The translations under genes were made by a program, and so were the position numbers. Shown piece after piece: positions 47,700 to 56,453 of a stretch of 56,453 nt of DNA. The first letter of the stretch is position 1. Each line of letters begins with the position of its first letter. The stretch is taken from NCBI GenBank assembly GCA_000565345.1, contig AQOF01000024.1, positions 1-56,453 on the forward strand. The letters are read 5' to 3'. Source of the stretch: Salinivibrio costicola subsp. costicola ATCC 33508 = LMG 11651 (GTDB taxonomy: Bacteria > Pseudomonadota > Gammaproteobacteria > Enterobacterales > Vibrionaceae). The notes beneath the pieces were generated by a model that had not been told where the DNA came from, did no database searches, and saw only the letters and a list, made by a program, of their open reading frames with translations.

Positions 47700-49334
47700 G
47701 TGCTAATCCGTTCCAAAGATAAGGATTATAGGTGGAAAATGACAAGGATCGTAGTGGATAACAAAATGGGATTTTGGGTCGCATTTGGCGTCGTTTGTGC
47801 GCTGTCTATATTTGGAGGATGGGTTGTAGTATCGGCGCAATTTACATGGGTTGTGTTGATATTGGCCTGTCAAGCTGTGGGCATAGGTCTTGCCGTAAAG
47901 CTCTATCTGTTCCCGCGACACGAGCAAGAATCTGCAGTTGAAAACGCTACACTAGACATTCCTACTGAAACCGTTGGACGATTAGCAACGCGTGCCACAA
48001 TGAACGCGATGACGGCCGCAGAAGTCTCGCATCGCTCTGACATTTTAACGGCTCGTTTGACAGAGCAGTTTTCTGCGGTGGTAGAGATTACCGATAAAGC
48101 GCAACATATTGAGCAAACTCTTTCGCGTGCTTGCCAAGTCGAGACTGAATCGGTTGAGCAAGTGACTCGTATGCGGGATCTTAGTCAGCAGGGTGTAAAT
48201 GAACTGACCGCATCCATTGCTGAGATGCGAGATATTAACCAAAAAACCGCCGAAACGGTTGCGCGAATTGAAGCTCTGGACGCCAACGTCAATAAAGTCA
48301 GTGCCGTCGCACAAGTTATTGATGATATCGCCGAACAAACAAACTTGCTGGCATTAAATGCCGCAATAGAAGCCGCTCGAGCTGGTGAGCAGGGGCGTGG
48401 TTTTGCGGTGGTGGCTGATGAAGTACGACAGCTTGCGCAGCGGACTTCACAGAGCACAAGTGAAGTCGCGACAATCATAAAACACATTATGGCAGAGTCG
48501 AGTAATGTGATGGCACATATTCAAGCCTTGTCATCCGATGTCGAGTCAGGCACTGAAAATGTTGAGCGTGTCGGGCACATTTTAACCGAGCTTTCTTCGG
48601 GAGCCGATCAGGTTGAAGAAGCGGTAAAAGAGATAGCCCATGGGTCATCACAGAATAGCGCCAGTTTAGAGCAAATTGCATCCGCGCTGGTACAGGTCCG
48701 ATCTGGACTTGAAATCAGTGATGAGCAAGTCACGGTCTTGAGTAAAGAAGCCGAGGGATTAATGGATACCGCAGAAAAAACCAATGCGGTTTTTGCTGAG
48801 CTCTCCGATGCTAGCCCTCATCAGCGTTTTTTCAAAGCGGCGAGTGTATGTCGAGATCGGATTGAAGCGGCTTTTGAACAGGCCCTTGCGAAGGGCGAGA
48901 TTAGTCCTTCCGATTTGTTTGACCGCCACTATCAACCCATTGCCAATACGCATCCACAAAAATACACCACCCGTTTCGATACGTTTTGTGATCGATTATT
49001 ACCGCCGATTCAAGAGCCTATTTTGGACATCGATGACAATATTGTTTACGTGATAGCCAATGACACGAACGGTTATGTTCCCACGCATAATCAACGTTTT
49101 TGTCAGCCATTAACCGGTGATTATGCGCAAGATATCACCGGTAACCGGACTAAACGCTTATTTGATGACCGTACAGGTAGGCGTTGTGGGCAACATACTG
49201 ATACCATGCTGCTGCAAACCTATAAGCGCGATACCGGTGAAGTCATGCATGACCTTTCTGTCCCGCTCTTTGTTGCAGGTAAACATTGGGGCGCAGTGAG
49301 AATGGGATACTACCCACCGGTATCAGCAGAATGA
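47700..49334 (+). CDS. Methyl-accepting chemotaxis protein with a C-terminal cytoplasmic sensor-like domain
   Basis: A 544-residue receptor. Two close TM helices ([20 protein letters not shown] and [19 protein letters not shown]) leave almost no periplasmic loop. The signalling hairpin tip, [20 protein letters not shown], is near 211. After the MCP domain an extra C-terminal domain (about 370-544) carries [26 protein letters not shown] and [20 protein letters not shown]. This domain occurs at the end of some proteobacterial MCPs and resembles a Cache/PAS-like sensor. Sensing may thus be intracellular. ATG 47739 is an alternative start. It is transcribed divergently from the MASE1 gene. Confidence 0.82.
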   Translation: MLIRSKDKDYRWKMTRIVVDNKMGFWVAFGVVCALSIFGGWVVVSAQFTWVVLILACQAVGIGLAVKLYLFPRHEQESAVENATLDIPTETVGRLATRATMNAMTAAEVSHRSDILTARLTEQFSAVVEITDKAQHIEQTLSRACQVETESVEQVTRMRDLSQQGVNELTASIAEMRDINQKTAETVARIEALDANVNKVSAVAQVIDDIAEQTNLLALNAAIEAARAGEQGRGFAVVADEVRQLAQRTSQSTSEVATIIKHIMAESSNVMAHIQALSSDVESGTENVERVGHILTELSSGADQVEEAVKEIAHGSSQNSASLEQIASALVQVRSGLEISDEQVTVLSKEAEGLMDTAEKTNAVFAELSDASPHQRFFKAASVCRDRIEAAFEQALAKGEISPSDLFDRHYQPIANTHPQKYTTRFDTFCDRLLPPIQEPILDIDDNIVYVIANDTNGYVPTHNQRFCQPLTGDYAQDITGNRTKRLFDDRTGRRCGQHTDTMLLQTYKRDTGEVMHDLSVPLFVAGKHWGAVRMGYYPPVSAE

Positions 49335-49350
49335 GCGAAAAGGAGTAGCA

Positions 49351-50097
49351 ATGAATCCAGTTGCGATTGTAACCGGGGCAAGTGGCGGCATTGGCCGCGA
49401 GACGGCGAAGTTATTGGCACAGCGTGGTTATGCCATTTGCATCAACTATTTGAGCAACAGTGAATCTGCTTTTGCGCTTGTTGATGAACTTCAAGCGATT
49501 GGAGTAAACGCGATCGCCGTTCAGGCCGATGTGTCGAGTGAAGAAGGTGTCAAGCGGTTGTTCAGTGAAGCGGATAACCGCTTAGGGAATATCACCGCAT
49601 TGGTGAATAATGCCGGTATCATGTTGCCGCAATCGTCTGTCAGCGGTATGGATGCGGAGCGGATCAACGCGATGTTTCAAGCCAATGTTACCAGTGCCTT
49701 TTTGTGCTGCCGAGAGGCGGTGCATCGCATGGCGCAATCTCGTGGTGGTAACGGCGGCGCTATCGTTAATGTTTCCTCCGCAGCGGTTAAAACCGGATCA
49801 CCCAATGAATACGTTGATTATGCCGCGACCAAAGCCGCATTAGACACACTGACTATGGGGCTAGCGAAAGAAGTGGGCCGTGAAGGGATTCGTGTCAACG
49901 CAGTGCGCCCAGGTCCAATTGATACCAATATGCATGCGGCAGGAGGAGAGCCTGATCGTGTCGCGCGTGTGGCTGATAATATCCCGCTTGGTCGTGGGGG
50001 GTCGACGCTGGAAGTAGCAGAAATGATTGCTTGGCTGCTGTCAGATAATGCATCTTATTCGACGGGTAGTTTATTTGATGTTGCTGGTGGCATGTAG
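49351..50097 (+). CDS. Short-chain dehydrogenase/reductase (YgfF-like)
   Basis: A 248-residue classical SDR: TGASGGIGRE cofactor motif (about 8-17), NNAGIM (about 87), catalytic Ser in NVSSAAVKTGS, and YAATKAA with Tyr and Lys (about 154-158). RPGPIDTNMH follows. NAD(P)H-dependent oxidoreductase of unknown substrate. It lies 16 nt after the chemoreceptor and is probably cotranscribed with it. Confidence 0.88.
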   Translation: MNPVAIVTGASGGIGRETAKLLAQRGYAICINYLSNSESAFALVDELQAIGVNAIAVQADVSSEEGVKRLFSEADNRLGNITALVNNAGIMLPQSSVSGMDAERINAMFQANVTSAFLCCREAVHRMAQSRGGNGGAIVNVSSAAVKTGSPNEYVDYAATKAALDTLTMGLAKEVGREGIRVNAVRPGPIDTNMHAAGGEPDRVARVADNIPLGRGGSTLEVAEMIAWLLSDNASYSTGSLFDVAGGM

Positions 50098-50115
50098 TCT
50101 GCCGTATTTCGATGA

Positions 50116-50145
50116 TACCACCGCGCGTTATGTCGCGCGGTGGTA
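50116..50145. terminator. Perfect 12-bp hairpin between convergent SDR and OM-protein genes
   Basis: TACCACCGCGCG (50116-50127) pairs with CGCGCGGTGGTA (50134-50145). Weak T-tract; probably a shared terminator. Confidence 0.7.
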
Positions 50146-50189
50146 ATCTATATCGTAACGACCGTTGTTTGGCACCCTGCTATGAGCGG

Positions 50190-50699
50190 TTAAAAGCCGA
50201 TACTGGTACCGACACTCACGGAGCTCGTTTCGGCATCGCCGCGATCGGCATAGGTGAGCTCAAAGTTCATTTTAGGTCCGACGGTCGGTTGTAACTCAAA
50301 GCCAACCGTTCCGCTGGCGCCCCAACCGATGTCTTTATCCGTCCCAAATTCGGTTTGATAGTAGTTTCCCCCACCACGCAGGTAGACACTGCCGATCGTC
50401 ATAGGGAAGTTAACTTGTACGCCAACGGGAATATAGGTGGACGTCAACGTTGTTTCTGTACCATTGGCGTTATCAAAGTCGGCACTGGTTTCACCATACC
50501 CTGAATACAGGCTGGTATAATCGGTCAGCCGCCACGTGCCATTCACTTCCCAGGTGTGACCTGTCTCTGTTTGAGATCCGTATTTAACATCGGTAACACT
50601 GGCGCTAGCGCCGATACTGAGTGGCGATGTTTGGGCCTGTGCTGCTGTGGCGAGTAACATGCCCGCACAAAGCGTAGCAAGCGATAAGCGTTTGGTCAT
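50190..50699 (-). CDS. Small outer-membrane beta-barrel protein
   Basis: 169 residues with the signal peptide MTKRLSLATLCAGMLLATAAQAQ. Alternating beta-strands follow (HTWEVNGTWRLTDYTSLYSGYG, IPVGVQVNF, VGFELQPTVG) and the C-terminus ends in Phe (GTSIGF), the BAM recognition signal. It resembles porin-family/YfaZ-type small barrels. The start ATG 50699 follows AAAGGA; longer frames upstream would spoil the signal peptide. Confidence 0.75.
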   Translation of the reverse strand: MTKRLSLATLCAGMLLATAAQAQTSPLSIGASASVTDVKYGSQTETGHTWEVNGTWRLTDYTSLYSGYGETSADFDNANGTETTLTSTYIPVGVQVNFPMTIGSVYLRGGGNYYQTEFGTDKDIGWGASGTVGFELQPTVGPKMNFELTYADRGDAETSSVSVGTSIGF

Positions 50700-50919
50700 A
50701 ATAACAATCCTTTTGGCCGAGATTCGCCTGACGTGTTTTCTCATTATAAAACGGTAACGGCGAGCAGACACCAAGCTTGAGTAATATTTGCGCTGTAGCG
50801 CTAGGTCATATTAAAGAATCTGCGCAATTGATTTTAACTCCCCGCCAGCAGTGCTATTGTATTGCCCCTTGTGTACCAGCATGACGCCATGCGTGTTTGT
50901 TTCTCAAAGGGCTTTAAAC

Positions 50920-51507
50920 ATGAAATTTGCAGTTCTCGATCAAGCGATTTACGACCACCTTTACCGTGATATTGAAGCCTTTCGAATCACGTTTGACTTG
51001 CCTTGTAACGATCCAACCTCATTAGACGACAAAGCAGATGATCTTCATACGGCATTGGCGGTTGAGGAGATGACCGAACTGGCTGAGGCTGACTCACTGG
51101 TTGAACAAGTTGATGCTATCGTCGACAGTGTTTATGTCCTCATGGGACGCGCCGTACAGATGGGGTCGCGCGGGTATCGTGATCAACTTGAAGTCAGTTA
51201 TATGGTTGATATTTTATTGCAAATTGCTAATCGACTCGGGATCGATTTCATAACCTGTTGGGACGAAGTGCATAGCAGTAATATGAGTAAAGTTTGCCGC
51301 GATGCGCAGGCGTTCGCGGACACCCAAGCCTACTATGAGAAAAAAGGCATTGAGGTTGTGGCAAGCCCCAAAGATGACGGGATTATTGCCAAATGCGCAA
51401 CAGATGTGACGGTTGACGGTAAATTGATTCGTCAAGGCAAGGTCATGAAGTCCGTGTACTATCGCCCAGCAGATCTTGCAAAATGTGTAATGGCCGAATT
51501 GGCTTAA
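50920..51507 (+). CDS. HisE/MazG-like all-alpha NTP pyrophosphohydrolase family protein
   Basis: A 195-residue protein. The core LAVEEMTELAEADSLVEQ and VDAIVDSVYVLMGRAV gives the E-x-x-E and D-x-x-D metal-binding pairs of the phosphoribosyl-ATP pyrophosphatase-like superfamily. WDEVHSSNMSK is also typical of this group. It stands apart from any his operon, so a house-cleaning nucleotide hydrolase is likelier than histidine synthesis. The ATG 50920 is preceded by AAAGGG. Confidence 0.75.
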   Translation: MKFAVLDQAIYDHLYRDIEAFRITFDLPCNDPTSLDDKADDLHTALAVEEMTELAEADSLVEQVDAIVDSVYVLMGRAVQMGSRGYRDQLEVSYMVDILLQIANRLGIDFITCWDEVHSSNMSKVCRDAQAFADTQAYYEKKGIEVVASPKDDGIIAKCATDVTVDGKLIRQGKVMKSVYYRPADLAKCVMAELA

Positions 51508-51530
51508 ATTCACGCGATATACGCTAGCAT

Positions 51531-51566
51531 AACGCCGCTTTTTCTATAAAAAGCGGCGTTTTTTCG
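51531..51566 (+). terminator. Terminator after the NTP pyrophosphohydrolase gene
   Basis: AACGCCGCTTTTT (51531-51543) pairs with AAAAAGCGGCGTT (51548-51560), followed by T4. The rest of the gap to 51855 should hold the promoter of the next operon, but I cannot fix its position. Confidence 0.92.
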
Positions 51567-51855
51567 TCATGGGCTCAGAGCTCATTTATCACACGCCTAC
51601 TTAAATTGAGTAAAAGCTCTCCATTGAGCCTATTGTGCAGGCTTGTCATTAAAGTTTTGCAAAAGTGTCTTGTTTTCTTACAAAGATTGCTTCTCATTTC
51701 ATCTATAATTTTGCCTTTAGTCCTGATTTGGGTCTAAGTTAAAAGCTTGTGAGTCCTCTAAAGTAGGCAGCACATTTTTTAGTGTAACTGCTCTATGTGT
51801 TGAACGCCTCACGTGGAGCGGCTCACGCTTTCGTTATAAATCTAGGGAGAACATC

Positions 51856-52629
51856 GTGGAACATCCTTTCTCACTTGAAGGTAAAGTCGGCATTGTGGCG
51901 GGCCTGGCGAATGAAAATAGCATTGCCTTTGGCTGCGCCCAAGCGTTACACCAAGCAGGCGCAGACGTACTGGTGACGTATGGGTCACCTAAGGCAGAGC
52001 GCTTTGTCACCCCCCTGAAGCCGTCAATGGGGGATCCTGAAATGATGTTGTGTGATGTGCAAGATGACCACCAATTGGATGCGCTATTTGCGCGTGCCAA
52101 AGAAAAATGGGGGCGGATTGATTTTGTTGTTCACTCGATCGCGTTTGCGCCGTTAGATGATTTACACGGTCGGGTGGTGGATTGCTCTCGAGAAGGCTTT
52201 TCGCTCGCGATGGATATTTCCTGCCACTCGTTCATTCGCATGGCTAAGCGGGCAGAGCCTCTTATGTCAGCTGGGGGCACACTATTTAACATGTCGTACT
52301 ATGGCGCAGAAAAAGCCGTGGATAATTACAACTTGATGGGACCGGTTAAAGCCGCGCTCGAATCGACCACGCGCTATCTCGCCGCTGAACTTGGGCCGCA
52401 AGGTATCCGTGTTCATGCCATTTCTCCAGGCCCAATTCGTACGCGTGCCGCCTCTGGATTAAAAGAATTTGAAGCGTTGGCGGTAGACGGTGAAACGCGA
52501 TCGCCGTTACGTCGACTGGCAACGGTACAGGATGTGGGGAATGCGGTTGTTTACCTTACCGCTGATGCAGGGTGTGTACTGACAGGGCTAACGCACTACG
52601 TCGACGCCGGTCATCATCTTCGTTTTTAA
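51856..52629 (+). CDS. FabI-type enoyl-acyl carrier protein/CoA reductase (SDR)
   Basis: A 257-residue SDR of the enoyl-reductase branch. GKVGIVAGLANENSIAFGCA is the FabI-type cofactor motif. HSIAFAP, the active-site segment YYGAEKAVDNYNLMGPVKAA (Tyr-x6-Tyr-x-x-x-x-x-Lys arrangement) and SPGPIRTRAASGL follow. The start is GTG with AGGGAG before it. It heads a three-gene operon with a MaoC-Pta fusion and an acetate-kinase homologue, which argues for a dedicated acyl-CoA role rather than general fatty-acid synthesis. Confidence 0.85.
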   Translation: MEHPFSLEGKVGIVAGLANENSIAFGCAQALHQAGADVLVTYGSPKAERFVTPLKPSMGDPEMMLCDVQDDHQLDALFARAKEKWGRIDFVVHSIAFAPLDDLHGRVVDCSREGFSLAMDISCHSFIRMAKRAEPLMSAGGTLFNMSYYGAEKAVDNYNLMGPVKAALESTTRYLAAELGPQGIRVHAISPGPIRTRAASGLKEFEALAVDGETRSPLRRLATVQDVGNAVVYLTADAGCVLTGLTHYVDAGHHLRF

Positions 52630-52672
52630 ATCAGCGTATTTTTCGACGTTATAGACGATTAAGGAGCTTACT

Positions 52673-54094
52673 ATGACAGGGACACATAACGAGGAGGTCA
52701 TCGAGAATAAGACGTACGATGAAATTTCAATCGGTGATGAGGCGTTTTTAGAAAAACGTTTAACCATGGAGGACATTAAGCTTTTTGCGATAATGTCCGG
52801 TGATGTCAATCCTGCTCATGTGGATGATGACTTTGCCAAAAGCAGCCGTTTCCAAGAGATTATTGCCCATGGCATGTGGGGCGGCGCATTGATATCAACG
52901 GTGCTCGGTACCAAGTTACCCGGGCCTGGGACGGTTTATTTAGGCCAAACGTTAGCCTTTAAAGCACCGGTCATGCTTGGCGACGTACTTCGAGTAATCG
53001 TACGCGTCGACCAAATGGACGATAAACGCCATCATATTGTGTTTGCCTGTCGCTGCGAAAATCAACGCGGCGATACCGTCATCGAAGGCGAAGCACGCGT
53101 ATTAGCCCCCACTAAAAAAGTAAGCCGTCAACGGACAGTCATGCCAGAAGTGCGCTTGTCTGAGCGCGGGCAGTTACACGCGATTCTTACCGCAGCGGAT
53201 CATCCTGATCCCATGCATACGGCGGTTGTCCACCCCGTTGATGACAGTTCTATTCGTGGCGCGGTTGCGTCGGCAAAACAGCAACTAATCATTCCAACGC
53301 TGGTGGGGCCAAGAGATAAAATTCTCGCCGCTGCAGACACCGCCGAAGTGGATATTCAGGACTTCGAAATTGTCGATACTCCGCATAGTCACGCGGCTGC
53401 AGAGCGCGCCGTGCAAATGGCACGAGCGGGTCAAATTGAAGCATTAATGAAAGGCGCGTTGCATACTGACGAACTGTTGCACGAGGTTGTCAAACGTGAG
53501 GGAGGATTGCGTACTGAACGTTGTTTAAGCCATGTAATGGCATTCGATGTTCCGACCTATCCAAGATCGTTATTTATTACCGATGCTGCGATCAATATTT
53601 ACCCAGGGCTCGCGCAAAAGCGCGATATTATTCAAAACGCGATTGAGCTGGCGCATGCGATCGGGAACGCCCATCCGCGAGTGGCCATATTGTCAGCCGT
53701 TGAAACGATTAATCCGAAGTTGAATGCGACGATTGATGCTGCCGCGCTGTGCAAAATGGCTGAACGTGGTCAGATCACGGGTGGGATCCTTGATGGCCCA
53801 CTGGCCTTTGATAGTGCCGTTTCTGAGGACTCGCGTGCAACAAAAGGTATTGAGTCGCCAGTGGCAGGGCGTGCTGATATCTTGATGGCTCCCGACCTAG
53901 AAGCGGCCAATATGCTGATGAAACAACTCAGCTATCTTGCCGATGCCAAAGGCGCTGGTGTCGTGGTGGGCGCAAGAGTGCCCATTATGTTAACCAGTCG
54001 AGCCGATGACGCTTTAACGCGAATAGCGTCAAGCGCGCTAGCGTTATTACTGGCGGACTATCAACGAAAATCGCTCGATAAGTCGCGTGTCTAG
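52673..54094 (+). CDS. Bifunctional MaoC-type enoyl-CoA hydratase / phosphate acyltransferase
   Basis: 473 residues. The N-terminal hot-dog domain (about 10-150) has the R-hydratase signature SGDVNPAHVDDDFAK...IAHGMWGGALIS with catalytic Asp and His. The C-terminal Pta/Ptb domain (about 165-465) includes LIIPTLVGP, MKGALHTDELLHEV, DAAINIYPGLAQKRDI and GILDGPLAFDSAVS. Together they can hydrate or dehydrate enoyl-CoA and exchange CoA for phosphate. It lies 43 nt after the FabI gene and 3 nt before the kinase gene. Confidence 0.9.
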   Translation: MTGTHNEEVIENKTYDEISIGDEAFLEKRLTMEDIKLFAIMSGDVNPAHVDDDFAKSSRFQEIIAHGMWGGALISTVLGTKLPGPGTVYLGQTLAFKAPVMLGDVLRVIVRVDQMDDKRHHIVFACRCENQRGDTVIEGEARVLAPTKKVSRQRTVMPEVRLSERGQLHAILTAADHPDPMHTAVVHPVDDSSIRGAVASAKQQLIIPTLVGPRDKILAAADTAEVDIQDFEIVDTPHSHAAAERAVQMARAGQIEALMKGALHTDELLHEVVKREGGLRTERCLSHVMAFDVPTYPRSLFITDAAINIYPGLAQKRDIIQNAIELAHAIGNAHPRVAILSAVETINPKLNATIDAAALCKMAERGQITGGILDGPLAFDSAVSEDSRATKGIESPVAGRADILMAPDLEAANMLMKQLSYLADAKGAGVVVGARVPIMLTSRADDALTRIASSALALLLADYQRKSLDKSRV

Positions 54095-54097
54095 TGG

Positions 54098-55291
54098 ATG
54101 ATGAAAAATATACTCGTAATCAATAGTGGTTCGTCGAGCCTAAAGTTTGCGTTGTTCGACGCTGGCGCAATGTCTAATTCTGACAACACGGATCAGCAAG
54201 TCTGTGTATTTCGGGGGCAGTTCTCTGGACTAGGGACAGAACGAACCGCGGTGATCATGCATGCCGGGAATCATGCCTATGCCACTGCTCCGGCTGAGGC
54301 CAACGATCATCAGGCGGCTATTATGTCGTTACTCGATTGGTTAGGGCAGCATAATGTGCTCAAACGCCTCATTGCGGTCGGACATCGTGTGGTTCATGGG
54401 GGGATGCACTATGATTGTGCCACCCGCCTGGATCCGGATAAAGTGACGCTACTGGGCGCATTGACGTCTTTGGCGCCATTGCATCAACCTTATAGCCTCG
54501 CACCCATTCGAGCGCTAGACGAGCGATTGCCAGGTACGCCTCAAATTGCCTGCTTCGATACCGCCTTTCATGCGAAGCAGCCTTTAGAGGCTCGCCAATT
54601 TGCGTTGCCTTATGCGATGTACGATCGCGGCTTTCAACGGTACGGTTTTCATGGGCTTTCCTATGATTATATTTGCCGTTGCTTACCTTCCATGATTCCT
54701 AATTATGATCCCCAAGCACGTGTGATTGTGGCTCACTTGGGTAACGGTGCCAGCTTATGTGCGATCCAAGCAGGACAGAGTATTGCATCGACCATGGGGT
54801 TTACAGCGCTAGAAGGGTTACCCATGGGGACGCGCTGTGGCGCAATTGATGCCGGATTGGTTTTACACCTCATCGGTGAAGAAGGAATGACGGTCGCTGA
54901 GGTAAGCAAACTCCTTTACAAGGAGTCTGGCCTGTTAGGCTTGTCTGGGATCAGCAGTGATATGCAAACATTATTACGTAGTGATAAACCCAGAGCCCAG
55001 CAGGCGATCGACCATTATTGTTATCGTATCGCCCGAGAGATCGGGAGTTTGACTGCCGCCTTGGGAGGACTCGATCATTTGGTGTTTACGGCGGGTGTTG
55101 GCGAGCATGCAGCACCCGTACGAGACAGTGTCGTGCGCCAATGTGGTTGGCTTGGCATCAGGTTAGATGCATCGGCGAATCAACTGAACCAAATCTGTAT
55201 CTCAGCCGCTGACAGTGAGGTGGGCGTTTGGGTGATCCCGACCGATGAAGAACGCGTGATCGCGATGGATTGCCTTGATTTATTGCGTTGA
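54098..55291 (+). CDS. Acetate/propionate/butyrate-type kinase
   Basis: A 397-residue ASKHA-fold acyl kinase. It opens with ILVINSGSSSLKFALFDAG, then VGHRVVHGG, FDTAFH, the RYGFHGLSYDYI signature and VIVAHLGNGASLCAI. It makes ATP from an acyl phosphate supplied by the adjoining Pta domain. Start ATG 54098; a second ATG follows directly. The chain-length preference cannot be read from the sequence. Confidence 0.92.
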   Translation: MMKNILVINSGSSSLKFALFDAGAMSNSDNTDQQVCVFRGQFSGLGTERTAVIMHAGNHAYATAPAEANDHQAAIMSLLDWLGQHNVLKRLIAVGHRVVHGGMHYDCATRLDPDKVTLLGALTSLAPLHQPYSLAPIRALDERLPGTPQIACFDTAFHAKQPLEARQFALPYAMYDRGFQRYGFHGLSYDYICRCLPSMIPNYDPQARVIVAHLGNGASLCAIQAGQSIASTMGFTALEGLPMGTRCGAIDAGLVLHLIGEEGMTVAEVSKLLYKESGLLGLSGISSDMQTLLRSDKPRAQQAIDHYCYRIAREIGSLTAALGGLDHLVFTAGVGEHAAPVRDSVVRQCGWLGIRLDASANQLNQICISAADSEVGVWVIPTDEERVIAMDCLDLLR

Positions 55292-55481
55292 CACTAGGCT
55301 ATTCAGAGGCAAGAAAACGATTTTCTCAATCTTGTTCTTCTGACGCGTGATGCTGCAGTCGAAAAGGGAATGCTCGAAAAAGCTAAAAATGTGATATTCC
55401 ATACAAAGTTATCTCTTTCAGTCCACGACTGGGCGTGAAATGCGTATCCTTAGCGCCGACAAAGGATGTAAGGATAACACT

Positions 55482-56171
55482 ATGATGCGCGGGTTTTGGG
55501 TGGGGTTATTGATACTCAGCCTAACAGGATGTGCACAAAAGCTGGGACGGTCGTTTGATATAAAAAATCTTGCGAAATCAGATATGGATTTGATTACCGA
55601 TATTCATATCGCCGAAATTCGTCAGATCACCGAACGACTATTGATCAAGCTCTATAAACGTAATCCCAGAGAGCTAAAAAAAGTGCCCGGAATGACCATC
55701 GACCAACGCGTTCACCAGCTAATGGCGGAGCAGCGTCCCCAGAATGGATTCCGTGAGCTGGGTGGAATGGACGGCATTGCATTGTTGCCGCTGGCATTTT
55801 CTACTGAGTTCGAGGGTGATCGTGTATTCGCACTGATGGCCGGTGTCACTGGGATGATAAGCGCTAGCTATAATCACCAGACTGAGTTCTTCTTACTCGA
55901 TGATATTGATCAGCAAAAGCTTTACAACTGTGCACGTAACCTTGAAAAAATTGCGTGGCTGTTAAATAACCGTCGTGATGATCAAGGTCATTTGCTGCTA
56001 CTCAGTAACGGCATGAATGCAAATGGTGTCCCCAATTATAGTTATGAGCGCTTACTGAGTCAGATGATCTTGATCCAAGATATGATGGCACTGATGGTGG
56101 CGGACAGTACCAATCGTAATATCAATCAAGTGGTACACAGTATGGCCTCTATGACCTTTTTCCCGATTTGA
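55482..56171 (+). CDS. Predicted lipoprotein of unknown function
   Basis: 229 residues. A lipoprotein signal peptide (FWVGLLILSLTGC, lipobox LTGC with Cys near 17) is followed by a mostly helical mature protein with GMDGIALLPLAFSTEFEGDRVF in the middle. I do not recognise the family. The ATG at 55482 follows AAGGA; the adjacent ATG 55485 is equally possible. It probably acts at the inner face of the outer membrane or in the periplasm. Confidence 0.75.
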   Translation: MMRGFWVGLLILSLTGCAQKLGRSFDIKNLAKSDMDLITDIHIAEIRQITERLLIKLYKRNPRELKKVPGMTIDQRVHQLMAEQRPQNGFRELGGMDGIALLPLAFSTEFEGDRVFALMAGVTGMISASYNHQTEFFLLDDIDQQKLYNCARNLEKIAWLLNNRRDDQGHLLLLSNGMNANGVPNYSYERLLSQMILIQDMMALMVADSTNRNINQVVHSMASMTFFPI

Positions 56172-56187
56172 ACGCCACCGCTACCGG

Positions 56188-56453
56188 CTACCACGCAATG
56201 GTGTTGCCTTGATAATCGAAAAAGTGTCCGCTTTGGCTGTCGGTGAGTGTATCGAGAACTTGCTTGAGCCTTGCGCCGAGATGTTGGGGGTAATCGAGCG
56301 CATTAGGACCTGCCCGATTTGGGTTTCGCCTACCCTAGGTCCAGGGTGTCAGGGCCGGACGGTGGCGAATCCCGTTTTGGTCGTAAAATCCTGAATTGAT
56401 AAAGCATTTTTGACGTACTTGCCGGTTTAGAGCGGTCTTTGGAGCTTCTGTAG
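56188..56453 (-). pseudogene. C-terminal part of a short-chain dehydrogenase, broken and running off the window
   Basis: Minus-strand reading ends in RAGPNALDYPQHLGARLKQV followed by LDTLTDSQSGHFFDYQGNTIAW and a stop, a typical SDR tail. Upstream, HPGPRVGETQIG (the SDR HPG-x-V-x-T motif) is in another frame, with a stop just before it, so at least one indel lies near 56320. The N-terminal part is outside the window. It is either a decayed gene or another assembly error. Confidence 0.6.

Noticed and set aside
1-56453. tRNA or rRNA genes
   Set aside because: I looked for tRNA-like acceptor/T-loop patterns in the gaps and found none.

Overview
The window looks like chromosomal DNA of a gammaproteobacterium of the family Vibrionaceae, probably Salinivibrio or a close relative (inference). 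The strongest markers are a six-gene DUF3450-TtpC-ExbB2-ExbD2-TonB2-TPR cluster in the order known from Vibrio, a VctPDGC-type catechol siderophore importer, and an HdfR-type LysR gene. Several c-di-GMP enzymes and chemoreceptors are also present. Most genes are balanced in base composition. The 6.5-16.6 kb block is visibly more AT-rich and looks imported.

Layout. 0-0.2 kb: C-terminal scrap and right end of an IS200/IS605-type TnpB element that has cut off the start of a REC-GGDEF-EAL gene. 2-6.3 kb: TPP riboswitch and thiD, a two-TM potassium channel, a soluble zinc-binding (CZB) chemoreceptor, and a homocysteine S-methyltransferase. 6.3-17.2 kb: a defence island bracketed by REP-type palindromes, with a WYL (BrxR/CapW-like) regulator, a large SNF2-like helicase, a DUF4391 protein and a type III restriction-modification pair (Mod, Res). 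17.2-20.1 kb: a secreted amidohydrolase, relics of a REP-associated tyrosine transposase (RAYT), and a TacA-TacT-type toxin-antitoxin pair. A perfect 27-bp direct repeat flanks the RAYT relic and the TA pair. 20.1-25.1 kb: the TonB2 energy-transduction operon. 25.1-26.2 kb: two tandem cold-shock genes with near-identical long leaders. 26.2-30.5 kb: transketolase, transaldolase and a SorC regulator. 30.8-31.5 kb: an EAL-domain fragment and a 16-bp tandem repeat array. 31.5-34.7 kb: peptidoglycan recycling (murQ, anmK, nagZ). 34.8-38.5 kb: a small charged protein, hdfR, an IS1-like zinc-ribbon protein, deoD and a XapX micro-protein. 38.9-42.7 kb: the siderophore ABC importer. 42.7-50.8 kb: a YddG-like exporter, a 1247-residue MASE1-PAS-GGDEF-EAL protein, a chemoreceptor with a C-terminal sensor-like domain, an SDR and a small outer-membrane barrel. 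50.9-56.5 kb: an all-alpha NTP pyrophosphohydrolase, a FabI-MaoC/Pta-AckA operon, a lipoprotein and the degraded end of another SDR.

Caution on the sequence. About 17 single-base frameshifts interrupt otherwise well-conserved genes, including housekeeping ones (deoD, tonB2, anmK, vctG, hdfR). All but one behave as one-base deletions, and several lie in homopolymers. I read this mainly as assembly indel error, so the affected genes are annotated full length with the break noted. Genuine decay is limited to the RAYT relics, the EAL fragment, the truncated REC-GGDEF-EAL gene and perhaps the SDR at the right edge.

How the genes work together. TonB2 energises the outer-membrane receptors that feed the VctPDGC-type importer, and both have candidate Fur boxes upstream. 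MurQ, AnmK and NagZ form one recycling pathway. Tal and Tkt form the non-oxidative pentose phosphate branch beside a sugar-sensing regulator. The defence island genes are packed as one regulated unit. The FabI-MaoC/Pta-AckA operon could carry a 3-hydroxyacyl-CoA through enoyl-CoA and acyl-CoA to acyl phosphate, and then to a free acid plus ATP.
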